This document shows positions 34,875-42,509 of a stretch of DNA of 64,000 bases, in pieces. The notes under the pieces are model-generated. The model searched no databases, was not told where the DNA came from, and worked only from the letters and a program-made list of their open reading frames with translations. Made by a program: the position numbers and the translations under genes. The stretch's first letter is position 1. Each line of letters begins with the position of its first letter. Origin of the DNA: Sphingomonas sp. (lineage in GTDB: Bacteria > Pseudomonadota > Alphaproteobacteria > Sphingomonadales > Sphingomonadaceae). The stretch is taken from assembly GCA_017849555.1 (NCBI GenBank), contig JAFIGU010000036.1, forward strand, positions 1 through 64,000, read 5' to 3'.

Positions 34875-35594
34875 ATGCGAACCTATCGCATCCGGCATTA
34901 TCGGATCGACTGGGGGCTCAGCGCCCTGCTCGGGTTGCAGGTGCTGACGCTGTTCGTCGCGGTACCGCTCAACACGCAATATGCCGGCGCGCATCTGTTG
35001 CTCGACGGGTGCCGGCTGGGATTCGCTCTGGTCTGCGTCACCGTGCTGACGCGACATCGGCTGCTCCAGTTGTTGCTCCTGCTTTCGCTGGCGGCGCCGC
35101 TGTTCGGGCCGCTCGTCGCGCGGCGATTGCTGCTCGATATCGGGATCGATGCCAGCCCCGGCTTCCAGCACGGGGTGATCGAGGTCGCCGCCTTCTGCTT
35201 CAACGCGGCGGTGACGGCGCTGGTCGCGCGGCACGTCTTCGGGCCCGGGCGGGTGACCGTCCATCGCATCCAGGGCGCCGTGCTGATCTATCTCAACATC
35301 GCCGCGCTGTTCGCGATCGCCTTCAATGCGATCCTCACCCACTCGCCGGGCGCATTGGTCTCGACCACTGCGACCCCGCTCGCGCTGGGGCAGGGGGAGC
35401 GGACCGCGGTGCTGACCTATTTCAGCCTCGCGACGCTCACCACCACCGGTTATGGCGATATCGTGCCGGTGCTGCCGCTGGCGCGCAGCCTCGCCAATCT
35501 GGAGGCGGTGATCGGGCAATTGTTTCCCGCGACATTGCTCGCGCGGATCGTGGCGCTCCAGCTCGAACATAGCCGGCGCACCCCGGATGCGTGA
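34875..35594 (+). CDS. Two-TM-pore potassium channel-like protein
   Basis: A 239-residue membrane protein. The last third has the ion-channel pore motif TLTTTGYGDIVPV between two hydrophobic segments, the selectivity filter of potassium channels (Ion_trans_2). The first 130 residues hold four more hydrophobic stretches, so the whole protein has about six TMs. It likely moves potassium across the inner membrane. It lies 16 bases after the nitrilase stop and ends one base before the convergent bioA stop, so a link to the upstream operon is only positional. Confidence 0.88.
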   Translation: MRTYRIRHYRIDWGLSALLGLQVLTLFVAVPLNTQYAGAHLLLDGCRLGFALVCVTVLTRHRLLQLLLLLSLAAPLFGPLVARRLLLDIGIDASPGFQHGVIEVAAFCFNAAVTALVARHVFGPGRVTVHRIQGAVLIYLNIAALFAIAFNAILTHSPGALVSTTATPLALGQGERTAVLTYFSLATLTTTGYGDIVPVLPLARSLANLEAVIGQLFPATLLARIVALQLEHSRRTPDA

Positions 35595-36848
35595 TCAAAG
35601 CGCAGAGATCGCCTCGGCAATCGCATCATAAGCACGATCGAGATCGTCGTCGCCGATGCAATAAGGCGGCATGACATAGACGGTATTGCCGAGCGGACGG
35701 AGCAGCAGGTCGCGCTCGCGGAAATGCGCGAGGAGCCGCGGGGCGAGGTTGGAGAGATAGCCGCCGCCCGCCGGATCGACGAGATCGACCGCCGCGATCG
35801 TCCCGATCGACCGCGGGTTGGCCACCCCGGGCAGCGGGGCGAGCCGCGCCAGCCGTTGCGCCTGCCGCGCCGCGAGATCGGCGATCCGCGCCGTCACCGG
35901 CTCGTCGCGCCAGACCGCGAGATTGGCATTGGCCGCCGCGCAGGCGATCGGATTGGCGGTGTAGCTCGACGAATGGAAGAACATCCGCGCGCGATCGGGC
36001 GAGAGATGCGCCTCGTAGATCGCCGCGCTCGCCAGCGTCACCGCGAGCGGGATCGCCCCGCCGGTCAGCCCCTTTGAGAGGCACAGGATATCGGGCACCA
36101 CCCTGGCCTGTTCGCATGCCAGCAACGTGCCGGTGCGGCCCCAGCCGGTCATCACCTCGTCGGCGATGAACAGCACGTCGTGTCGCGCGCAGATCGCGCG
36201 CATCTCCGCCAGCACCCACGGCGGGTAGATCAGCATCCCGCCCGCGCCGAGCACCAAAGGCTCGACGATCAGCGCGGCGGGCGCCTCGCGGCACGCCGCC
36301 TCGAGCGCGTCGAGCGTCGCCTGTTCGTTGCCGGCGGTGGGAAAGGGGAGCGTGCCGACATCGAACAGCAATGGCGTATAAGGCGCGTTGAACACCCCGC
36401 GTTCGCCGACCGACATCGCGCCGATCGTATCGCCGTGATAGCTATGCTCCATCACCAGGATGCGGTGCCGCGCCGTGCCGCGATTGGCCCAATAGCCGAG
36501 CGCCATCTTGAGCGCGACCTCGACGCTGGTCGAACCCGAGTCGGAGAAGAATACATAGCCGAGCGAGGGCGGCATGATCGCGGTGAGCCCGCGCGCGAGC
36601 GTCTCGGCGGGTTCGTGGGTCCAGCCGGCGAAGATGATCTGGTCGAGCTTCGTCGTCTGCTCGGCGATCGCGGCCATGATGCGCGGATGGCAATGGCCGT
36701 GCGTCGTCACCCACCAGGAGGAGATGCCGTCGATTACCCGTCGCCCGTCGGCGGTGTAGAGCGCGGCCCCCTCGGCATGGGTGACGAGGGGAATCGGCTC
36801 GTTCAGGCCGTGCTGGGTGAAGGGGTGCCAGATCGGCGAGCGCGTCAT
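35595..36848 (-). CDS. bioA: Adenosylmethionine-8-amino-7-oxononanoate aminotransferase
   Basis: A 417-residue class-III PLP aminotransferase of biotin synthesis, converting KAPA to DAPA with S-adenosylmethionine as amino donor. Motifs: [16 protein letters not shown] near residue 40, [16 protein letters not shown], the Asp-containing [15 protein letters not shown] and the PLP lysine in [14 protein letters not shown]. It is the last gene of a bioF-bioD-bioA operon, with an ATGA overlap to bioD. bioB and bioC are not in this window. Confidence 0.96.
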   Translation of the reverse strand: MTRSPIWHPFTQHGLNEPIPLVTHAEGAALYTADGRRVIDGISSWWVTTHGHCHPRIMAAIAEQTTKLDQIIFAGWTHEPAETLARGLTAIMPPSLGYVFFSDSGSTSVEVALKMALGYWANRGTARHRILVMEHSYHGDTIGAMSVGERGVFNAPYTPLLFDVGTLPFPTAGNEQATLDALEAACREAPAALIVEPLVLGAGGMLIYPPWVLAEMRAICARHDVLFIADEVMTGWGRTGTLLACEQARVVPDILCLSKGLTGGAIPLAVTLASAAIYEAHLSPDRARMFFHSSSYTANPIACAAANANLAVWRDEPVTARIADLAARQAQRLARLAPLPGVANPRSIGTIAAVDLVDPAGGGYLSNLAPRLLAHFRERDLLLRPLGNTVYVMPPYCIGDDDLDRAYDAIAEAISAL

Positions 36849-37474
36849 CGGAAATCCCTCGGATCGAAATGCGCGGCGAAGGCCGCCGCCAGCGTGTCAC
36901 GGTCGAGCGGATCGAGCAGCGGCAGCCGGCCGAGTCGCTTGACCTGGCCGATGCTGGCGATCGTCTCCTCGCTGTCGGGCTGCGGGTCGCCGATGAAGGC
37001 GATGCCGAGGATCGGCACGTCGCGCCGGCGCAGCGCCTCGATCGACAGCAAGCTGTGGTTGATCGTGCCGAGCGCGGTCCGCGCGACGATCACCACCGGC
37101 GCGCGCCAATGCGCGAACAGATCGGCGAACAGCAAGGTGCGCGACACCGGCACCATCACCCCGCCGGCGCCCTCGATCACCAGCGGCCCCGCCACTTCGG
37201 GAACAGCGAGCCGCGCCAGTTCGATCGTCACCCCGTCGATCTCCGCCGCGCGGTGCGGCGAGCATGGCGTGGTCAGGCGATAGGCCTCGGGCAGAGCGCG
37301 GTCGGGCGACAGGCCGGCGAGTGCCGCGGCGCGCTCGATATCGCCTTCGGGATCGACCCCGGCCTGCACCGGTTTCCAATAATAAGCCCCGAGCGCCCCC
37401 GCCAAAGCGGCGGAGAAGATCGTCTTGCCGACATCGGTGTCGGTGCCGGTGACGACGATCCGAGGATGGGTCAT
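36845..37474 (-). CDS. bioD: Dethiobiotin synthetase
   Basis: The ATG at 37474 overlaps the bioF stop and has AGGA 10 bases upstream; another ATG at 37483 is less well spaced. The 209-residue protein has the P-loop [11 protein letters not shown] at its N-terminus and [11 protein letters not shown] in the middle. It forms the ureido ring of dethiobiotin from DAPA, CO2 and ATP. A longer open frame upstream belongs to bioF sequence and is not used. Confidence 0.95.
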   Translation of the reverse strand: MTHPRIVVTGTDTDVGKTIFSAALAGALGAYYWKPVQAGVDPEGDIERAAALAGLSPDRALPEAYRLTTPCSPHRAAEIDGVTIELARLAVPEVAGPLVIEGAGGVMVPVSRTLLFADLFAHWRAPVVIVARTALGTINHSLLSIEALRRRDVPILGIAFIGDPQPDSEETIASIGQVKRLGRLPLLDPLDRDTLAAAFAAHFDPRDFR

Positions 37475-38595
37475 GAGCGGCATGTCCTGATCGTATCGGC
37501 GAGTGCGACGATGTCGGCCTCGGCGACGTTGAGGGTGATCGAGATGCGCAGCCGCGCGGTGCCGGCCGGGACGGTGGGGGGACGGATACCGCGCACGTCG
37601 AAGCCCGCCGCCTGCACCCCCGCCGCCAGCGCCATCGCCGGGGCGTCCTCGCCAATCACCAGCGGCAGGATCTGCGATCCGGTCGGCGCCACGCCGCAAT
37701 CGGCCAAGGTGCGCTCGGCAAAGGCGATCAGCGCGGCGAGCCGCGTGCGGCGTTCGGGCTCGTCGGCGAGGATGTTCAGGCTCTCGCGCACCGCGGCGGC
37801 GATCAGCGGCGAAGGGGCGGTCGAGAAGATGAAGCCGCGCCCGCGATTGATCAGGAAATCGCGCACCACGCGCGGGCCGCAGATCAGCGCGCCCTCGCAC
37901 CCCAGTGCCTTGCCGCAGGTGCGCAGGGTGACGACGTCTTCACGCCCTTCGAGCGGTGCGGCGAGCCCGCGGCCGCGATCACCGAACACCCCCGTGGCAT
38001 GTGCCTCGTCGATCAGCAAAATCGCCTCGTGCTGCGCGGCGATCGCGGCGAGATCGTCGAGCGGGGCACGGTCGCCGTCCATGCTGTACAGGCTTTCGAC
38101 CGCGATCCACGGCCGCCCGATGCCGCCAGCGGCGCGCCAGCGGCGGATCGCCTCGTCGAACGCGCCCGCATCGTTATGCGCCGCCGCGACACGCTCGGCG
38201 CGGGCGAGCCGCATCCCCTCATGCGCGCTGGCATGGACCAGATCGTCGTGGACGATCAGGTCGCCGCGCTGCGGCAGCGTCGAGAGCAATGCGGCGTTGG
38301 CGGTGTAGCCGCTTGAGAAGAACAAGGCCGATTCGCTGCCGAAGAACGCCGCCGCCTCCGCCTCGAGCGCCTCGTGCTCGGCATCATTGCCGCGCAGCAG
38401 CCGCGAGCCGCCCGAACCGACCGGCACGCCCCGTGCCAGCGCCGCCGCCACCCCGGCGCGCAGCCGCGGCGCATCGGCCAGCCCGAGATAGTCGTTGGAC
38501 GAGAAATCGCGCCCGGTGCGGGGCTGCAAATGCCGCAACCGCGTGCGGTCGGCGAGGGCGCTGAGATCGCGTTGCTGGGCGGCGAGGAGACTCAT
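37471..38595 (-). CDS. bioF: 8-amino-7-oxononanoate synthase
   Basis: A 374-residue PLP enzyme of the alpha-oxoamine synthase family that condenses pimeloyl-ACP/CoA with alanine to give KAPA. It has the SSNDYLGLA start region (residues about 32-40), [22 protein letters not shown] and the PLP lysine in [12 protein letters not shown]. It is the first gene of the operon bioF-bioD-bioA. A 151-base gap with a strong palindrome separates it from the divergent YciB-like gene. Confidence 0.96.
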   Translation of the reverse strand: MSLLAAQQRDLSALADRTRLRHLQPRTGRDFSSNDYLGLADAPRLRAGVAAALARGVPVGSGGSRLLRGNDAEHEALEAEAAAFFGSESALFFSSGYTANAALLSTLPQRGDLIVHDDLVHASAHEGMRLARAERVAAAHNDAGAFDEAIRRWRAAGGIGRPWIAVESLYSMDGDRAPLDDLAAIAAQHEAILLIDEAHATGVFGDRGRGLAAPLEGREDVVTLRTCGKALGCEGALICGPRVVRDFLINRGRGFIFSTAPSPLIAAAVRESLNILADEPERRTRLAALIAFAERTLADCGVAPTGSQILPLVIGEDAPAMALAAGVQAAGFDVRGIRPPTVPAGTARLRISITLNVAEADIVALADTIRTCRS

Positions 38596-38660
38596 GAGCG
38601 CGCGCTATAGCGCATTGCGGCCGCGGCGCACCTCATCCAATGTACGAAAACCGGGAGTCT

Positions 38661-38679
38661 AAGTTTACGGTGTAAACTT
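38661..38679. promoter_or_regulatory. Near-perfect 19-bp palindrome between bioF and the YciB-like gene
   Basis: AAGTTTAC-GGT-GTAAACTT has 8-bp perfect arms around a 3-base centre. It resembles a TetR-type or biotin-regulator site and lies 66 bases after the bioF start region and 68 bases before the YciB-like ATG. It could control either gene. Confidence 0.7.
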
Positions 38680-38746
38680 TTTGATTGACGCGCTTCGCGA
38701 GGCGTGTCAGATCGATGTTAACAGTGATAATATCAAGGGTCCCGAG

Positions 38747-39304
38747 ATGCTCCGCCAATTGAAATTCGCCGCCGGTCCGCTGCTGCTCGATTCGCTCGGG
38801 GTGATCATCTTTGCGGTGCTGATGGCGCTTCATGCCAGCGTGTTGGTCGCGACGATATGCGGGGCGACGATCGCGGTGGGAATGGTCGTCAGCGATATCG
38901 TGTGGGGCAAGCCGGTGCCGGCGATGCAATGGCTCAGCCTCGCGCTGGTGGTCGTGTCCGCAGGCGCGACTTTGCTGACGCATGACCCGCGCTTCGTGAT
39001 GGCCAAGCCCTCGATCATCTATTGGGTGGTGGGATGCGCGATGCTCCGCCCCGGCTGGCTGAACCGCTATGTCATCCCCGAGGAATTCGCGGTGATCGGC
39101 GATCTGATGACCGCATTTGGCTATGTCTGGGCCGGGCTGATGTTCGTCACCGGGATCGCCAACCTCGTGATCGCGATCGCCTTCCCGCAATGGTGGCTGA
39201 CCTTCCTCGCGATCTTTCCCACTGCGTCGAAAGTCGTGCTGTTCGCGGTGCATTTCGCCACGTTGCGCATCATCGGACGGCGCCGGGTGCGCGCCGCCGC
39301 CTGA
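38747..39304 (+). CDS. YciB/IspA-like inner-membrane septation protein
   Basis: The ATG at 38747 gives 185 residues with about five hydrophobic segments. The pattern resembles YciB (intracellular septation protein A), including the ALVVVSAGATLLTHDPRFVM stretch and a following KPSIIYW segment; the family is involved in cell envelope spacing and division. The C-terminus ends with a basic GRRRVRAAA. Its gene has a strong palindrome upstream. The next gene is convergent, with 3 bases between the ends. Confidence 0.82.
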   Translation: MLRQLKFAAGPLLLDSLGVIIFAVLMALHASVLVATICGATIAVGMVVSDIVWGKPVPAMQWLSLALVVVSAGATLLTHDPRFVMAKPSIIYWVVGCAMLRPGWLNRYVIPEEFAVIGDLMTAFGYVWAGLMFVTGIANLVIAIAFPQWWLTFLAIFPTASKVVLFAVHFATLRIIGRRRVRAAA

Positions 39305-39307
39305 GCT

Positions 39308-39943
39308 TTACTGCGGCTTCTTCAGCGTTTCGTCCAACGCCTTCGCGCTACGGCTGACGATCGCGTCCGCCTGCGCCGCCACCGCGAGGAATTCAGCCTT
39401 CGAGACCGGCGTATAATTGCAGCCGACGAACAGGGTGGTGTTCGCCGCGTCGGGCTTGGCCTCGCCGCCGAACAGCAATTCGAGCGAGTTATCGGTCGGG
39501 GCGAAGGCACCGAGCATCGGCCCCTCTTCATCGGTGATGAAGCGATAATATTGCTCGGTGATGCGGATCGGGGCGCGTTCCAGCTTCTGATCGCGGACGA
39601 TCGCGTCGGCCGCCTCGCGCGGCAGCTCCACCACCACCCATTGTTTGAGGAACGACAACGTATCGACGCTGCGCCCGAAAACCTCGATCGGCCGGTCGAG
39701 GCGATAGGTCCACAGCCCGAGCATCCCCGGATGCCCGTTGTCCGACACCGGCTTGAGCCACGCCGGCCGCTGCTTGTTGCTGAACAATGCCTCGCCGAAT
39801 GCGCCGAGCGTCGCGAGATCACCACGGCATTCGATCGTCCGCTGCAACGCCTCCGGCGACAGCTCGGGCTCCGCCGCAACCGCCGGAGCGGCGAGCAGCA
39901 ACGTCAGGATCGCCGGGATGATACGCAACTGAAACTCCGTCAT
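39308..39943 (-). CDS. Exported hypothetical protein
   Basis: A 211-residue protein with a signal peptide (FQLRIIPAILTLLLAAPAVAA). The mature part is soluble with two Cys (in TIECRGD and VGCNYTP) that could form a disulfide. The first ATG, with MTEFQLRIIP, was used. No family recognised and no enzyme motif seen. It lies convergent with the YciB-like gene and divergent from the MarR gene. Confidence 0.7.
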   Translation of the reverse strand: MTEFQLRIIPAILTLLLAAPAVAAEPELSPEALQRTIECRGDLATLGAFGEALFSNKQRPAWLKPVSDNGHPGMLGLWTYRLDRPIEVFGRSVDTLSFLKQWVVVELPREAADAIVRDQKLERAPIRITEQYYRFITDEEGPMLGAFAPTDNSLELLFGGEAKPDAANTTLFVGCNYTPVSKAEFLAVAAQADAIVSRSAKALDETLKKPQ

Positions 39944-40021
39944 TATTTACGTCCGCCTAGCCGCACGACTGGGCGCACGCCACCGTTCCAATCGTTGACA
40001 GCGAGATGCCCGTCCCACTAG

Positions 40022-40039
40022 ATGATGCATATGCATCAT
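40022..40039. promoter_or_regulatory. 18-bp perfect palindrome overlapping the MarR start codons
   Basis: ATGATGCATATGCATCAT is fully self-complementary. It contains the candidate start codons of the MarR gene, so regulator binding would block initiation or transcription. A natural autorepression site. Confidence 0.75.
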
Positions 40040-40477
40040 GATACCGACTCGCTGACCGCGCTGCCCTGTATCTGTACCGCGCTGCGCAAAGCCTCGCGAG
40101 CCGTGACCCGCGCCTATGACGAGGTGATGGAAGAGGCGGGGATGTCGGTCGCGCAATTCTCGATCCTGCGGCACCTCGCGCGGCACGGCCCGCTCCCGCT
40201 CAGCCGGCTCGCCGAATTGCTGGTGATGGAACGCACCACGCTCTACCGCGCCCTCGGCCCGATCGAACGGCACGGCTGGGTGACGATCGCCGAGGGGGCG
40301 GGGCGCGCCAAGATCGCGACGCTCAGCCCGGCCGGGCATCAGGCGATCGCCGACGCCACCGCAGGCTGGGCGAAAGTGCAGACCGCGATGCTCGAACAGA
40401 TCGGCGCCGACGACTGGCAGGAGCTGGAAGCGGCGCTGGCGCGGATCGTCGCCGCGACGCGGGAATGCGGCGCATGA
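40022..40477 (+). CDS. MarR-family transcriptional regulator
   Basis: A 151-residue MarR-type winged-helix protein: the recognition helix lies in PLSRLAELLVMERTTLYRAL at residues about 60-79 and the wing follows in EGAGRAKIATLS. It starts MMHMHH; ATGs at 40022, 40025 and 40031 all lie within an 18-bp perfect palindrome (40022-40039), so the start itself is probably the operator. The ATGA overlap with the MFS gene indicates an operon. It probably represses its own operon until an effector binds. Confidence 0.9.
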   Translation: MMHMHHDTDSLTALPCICTALRKASRAVTRAYDEVMEEAGMSVAQFSILRHLARHGPLPLSRLAELLVMERTTLYRALGPIERHGWVTIAEGAGRAKIATLSPAGHQAIADATAGWAKVQTAMLEQIGADDWQELEAALARIVAATRECGA

Positions 40478-41763
40478 GCCGGATGCTCCACCGCACCGGG
40501 CTGGTGCCGAGACGGGTTCATATCTTCCTGGTTGTCGCGGCGACGTTCGTCGCGCTGCTCGTATCGGCGGGGCTCCGCGCGACCCCCGGGGTGTTGATGC
40601 AGCCGCTCGAACTGCATTTCGGCTGGGACCGCGCGACGATCTCCTTCGCCGCGGCGGTCGGCATCTTCCTGTATGGGCTGGTCGGGCCGTTCGCGGCGGC
40701 GTTGATGATGACGTTCGGGATCAGGCGGACGATGCTCGGCGGGCTGATGCTGATGGCCGGCGCGACCTTCGCCAGCCTGTGGATGCGCGAGCCGTGGCAT
40801 TATGTGCTGAGCTGGGGCGTGATCTCCGGGATCGGCAGCGGGGCGGTCGCTTCGGTGCTCGGCGCGGCGATCGTCAACCGCTGGTTCGCGACGCGCCAGG
40901 GGCTGGTGATGGGGCTGCTCAGCGCGAGCACCGCGACCGGGGCCTTGGTGTTCCTGCCGCTCCTCGCCTGGCTCTCGACCGGCGGCGCATGGCGCCCGGT
41001 GGTGATGGCGGTGAGCCTTGCCTGCCTCGCGCTGGTGCCGATCGTCGCGCTGGTGGTGCCCGAACGGCCCGGCGACATCGGCACCGGCCGCTTCGGCGAA
41101 GAGCCGGGGAGCGCGCCGCCCGCGCCGCTCAAACAGGCGGGCACCGCCGGGCTGGCGATCTCGGTGCTGCTGCGCGCGGGGCGCAAGCCGGTGTTCTGGC
41201 TGTTGTTCGGTACCTTCTTCGTTTGCGGGCTCACCACCAACGGGCTGGTCGGCACGCATATGATCGCCTTTTGCGGCGATCACGGCATCGCGCCGGTCGC
41301 CGCGGCGGGCTTGCTGTCGATGATGGGATTGTTCGATCTCGTCGGCACCACCGCCTCGGGCTGGCTGACCGACCGCTATGATCCGCGCAAGCTGCTCGCG
41401 GTCTATTACGGGCTGCGCGGGCTGTCGCTCGTTGCCCTGCCGTTCCTCAACTTCGACACGATGAGCCTGACGATCTTCGCGATCTTCTACGGGCTCGATT
41501 GGATCGCGACCGTCCCGCCGACGGTCAAGCTCGCCAATGATGCGTTCGGCGAGCAGGAAGCGCCGATCGTGTTCGGCTGGATCCAGACCGGGCACCAGCT
41601 CGGTGCGGCGCTCGCGGCGTTCGGTGCAGGGGTGATCCGCGAGGCGACCGGGACCTATCTTCCCGCCTTCGTTGTTGCGGGCGCGACCGGTGTGATCGCC
41701 GCCGGGCTGCTGCTAGGCTGGATTTCGCGCACGCAATTTCACGACCGGAGACACATCGCATGA
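40474..41763 (+). CDS. MFS transporter
   Basis: The start ATG 40474 overlaps the MarR stop, giving 429 residues with 12 predicted membrane segments (for example HIFLVVAATFVALLVSAGLR and WVISGIGSGAVASVLGAA-like regions). It looks like the oxalate/formate or monocarboxylate antiporter-like MFS group (FGWDRATISFAAAVGIFLYG). Substrate unknown. Overlaps with MarR upstream and the isocitrate lyase/PEP mutase gene downstream make a three-gene unit: sensor, transporter, C-C cleaving enzyme. Confidence 0.9.
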   Translation: MSRMLHRTGLVPRRVHIFLVVAATFVALLVSAGLRATPGVLMQPLELHFGWDRATISFAAAVGIFLYGLVGPFAAALMMTFGIRRTMLGGLMLMAGATFASLWMREPWHYVLSWGVISGIGSGAVASVLGAAIVNRWFATRQGLVMGLLSASTATGALVFLPLLAWLSTGGAWRPVVMAVSLACLALVPIVALVVPERPGDIGTGRFGEEPGSAPPAPLKQAGTAGLAISVLLRAGRKPVFWLLFGTFFVCGLTTNGLVGTHMIAFCGDHGIAPVAAAGLLSMMGLFDLVGTTASGWLTDRYDPRKLLAVYYGLRGLSLVALPFLNFDTMSLTIFAIFYGLDWIATVPPTVKLANDAFGEQEAPIVFGWIQTGHQLGAALAAFGAGVIREATGTYLPAFVVAGATGVIAAGLLLGWISRTQFHDRRHIA

Positions 41764-42509
41764 CGAGCATCGCCGACGCCCGCCTTCGCTTTCGCAAGCT
41801 GCACGAAAGCGGATTCTTCATCCTGCCCAATGCGTGGGACGCGGGCAGCGCGGTGCGGCTCGCCGCGCTCGGCTTTCAGGCGATCGCCTCGACCAGCTCG
41901 GGCGCGGCCTGGGCCGCGGGCAAGGAAGACGGGCAATTGACCCGCGACGAGGTGCTCGCGCACCTGCGCCTGCTGGTCGGCGCGACCGATCTGCCGGTCA
42001 ACGCCGATTTCGAGAACGGCTTCGCCGATGCCCCTGAGGATGTCGCAGCAAACGTCAGGCTGGCGATCGATACCGGGGTGGCCGGGCTGTCGATCGAGGA
42101 TTGGTCGGGCAGCGCGCTTTACGACACCGGGCTTGCGGTCGAGCGGATCGCCGCGGCGCGCGAGGCGATCGACGCGACCGGCCAGGATGTGATGCTCGTC
42201 GGGCGCAGCGAGAATTTCCGCGTGCCGGGGATGAGCGCCGCCGACAGCATCGCGCGCGCGGTGGCCTATGCCGAAGCGGGGGCGGATTGCCTGTTCGTGC
42301 CGGTTATCGAGGATCGCGGCGCGGTCGCCGAGCTGATCGCCGCGGTCGCGCCCAGGCCGGTCAATGTGCTGGTGCACGATTATGACGGGCGCATCGCGGA
42401 ATTCGCCCGGCTCGGCGCGCGCCGCTGCAGCGTCGGCGGCAGCCTCGCCAAGGCGAGCTGGAATGCATTCGACGCGGCGGCACGCACGCTGAAAGGATGC
42501 GCGCCCTAG
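41760..42509 (+). CDS. Isocitrate lyase/phosphoenolpyruvate mutase family protein
   Basis: A 249-residue TIM-barrel protein of the ICL/PEPM superfamily, which cleaves or forms C-C or P-C bonds of alpha-hydroxy acids and related compounds. Visible family elements: FILPNAWDAGSAVRLAALGF, ENGFADAPEDVAANV, GLSIEDWS and VLVGRSENFR. The first is the common start and the second carries acidic metal ligands. The exact reaction cannot be set. It is coupled to the MFS gene by ATGA, so it probably acts on an imported acid. Its stop shares the palindromic CTAG with the stop of the convergent TonB receptor gene. Confidence 0.87.
   Translation: MTSIADARLRFRKLHESGFFILPNAWDAGSAVRLAALGFQAIASTSSGAAWAAGKEDGQLTRDEVLAHLRLLVGATDLPVNADFENGFADAPEDVAANVRLAIDTGVAGLSIEDWSGSALYDTGLAVERIAAAREAIDATGQDVMLVGRSENFRVPGMSAADSIARAVAYAEAGADCLFVPVIEDRGAVAELIAAVAPRPVNVLVHDYDGRIAEFARLGARRCSVGGSLAKASWNAFDAAARTLKGCAP

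Noticed and set aside
36869..38308. 479-residue plus-strand ORF
   Set aside because: Antisense to bioD and bioF; no recognisable features.
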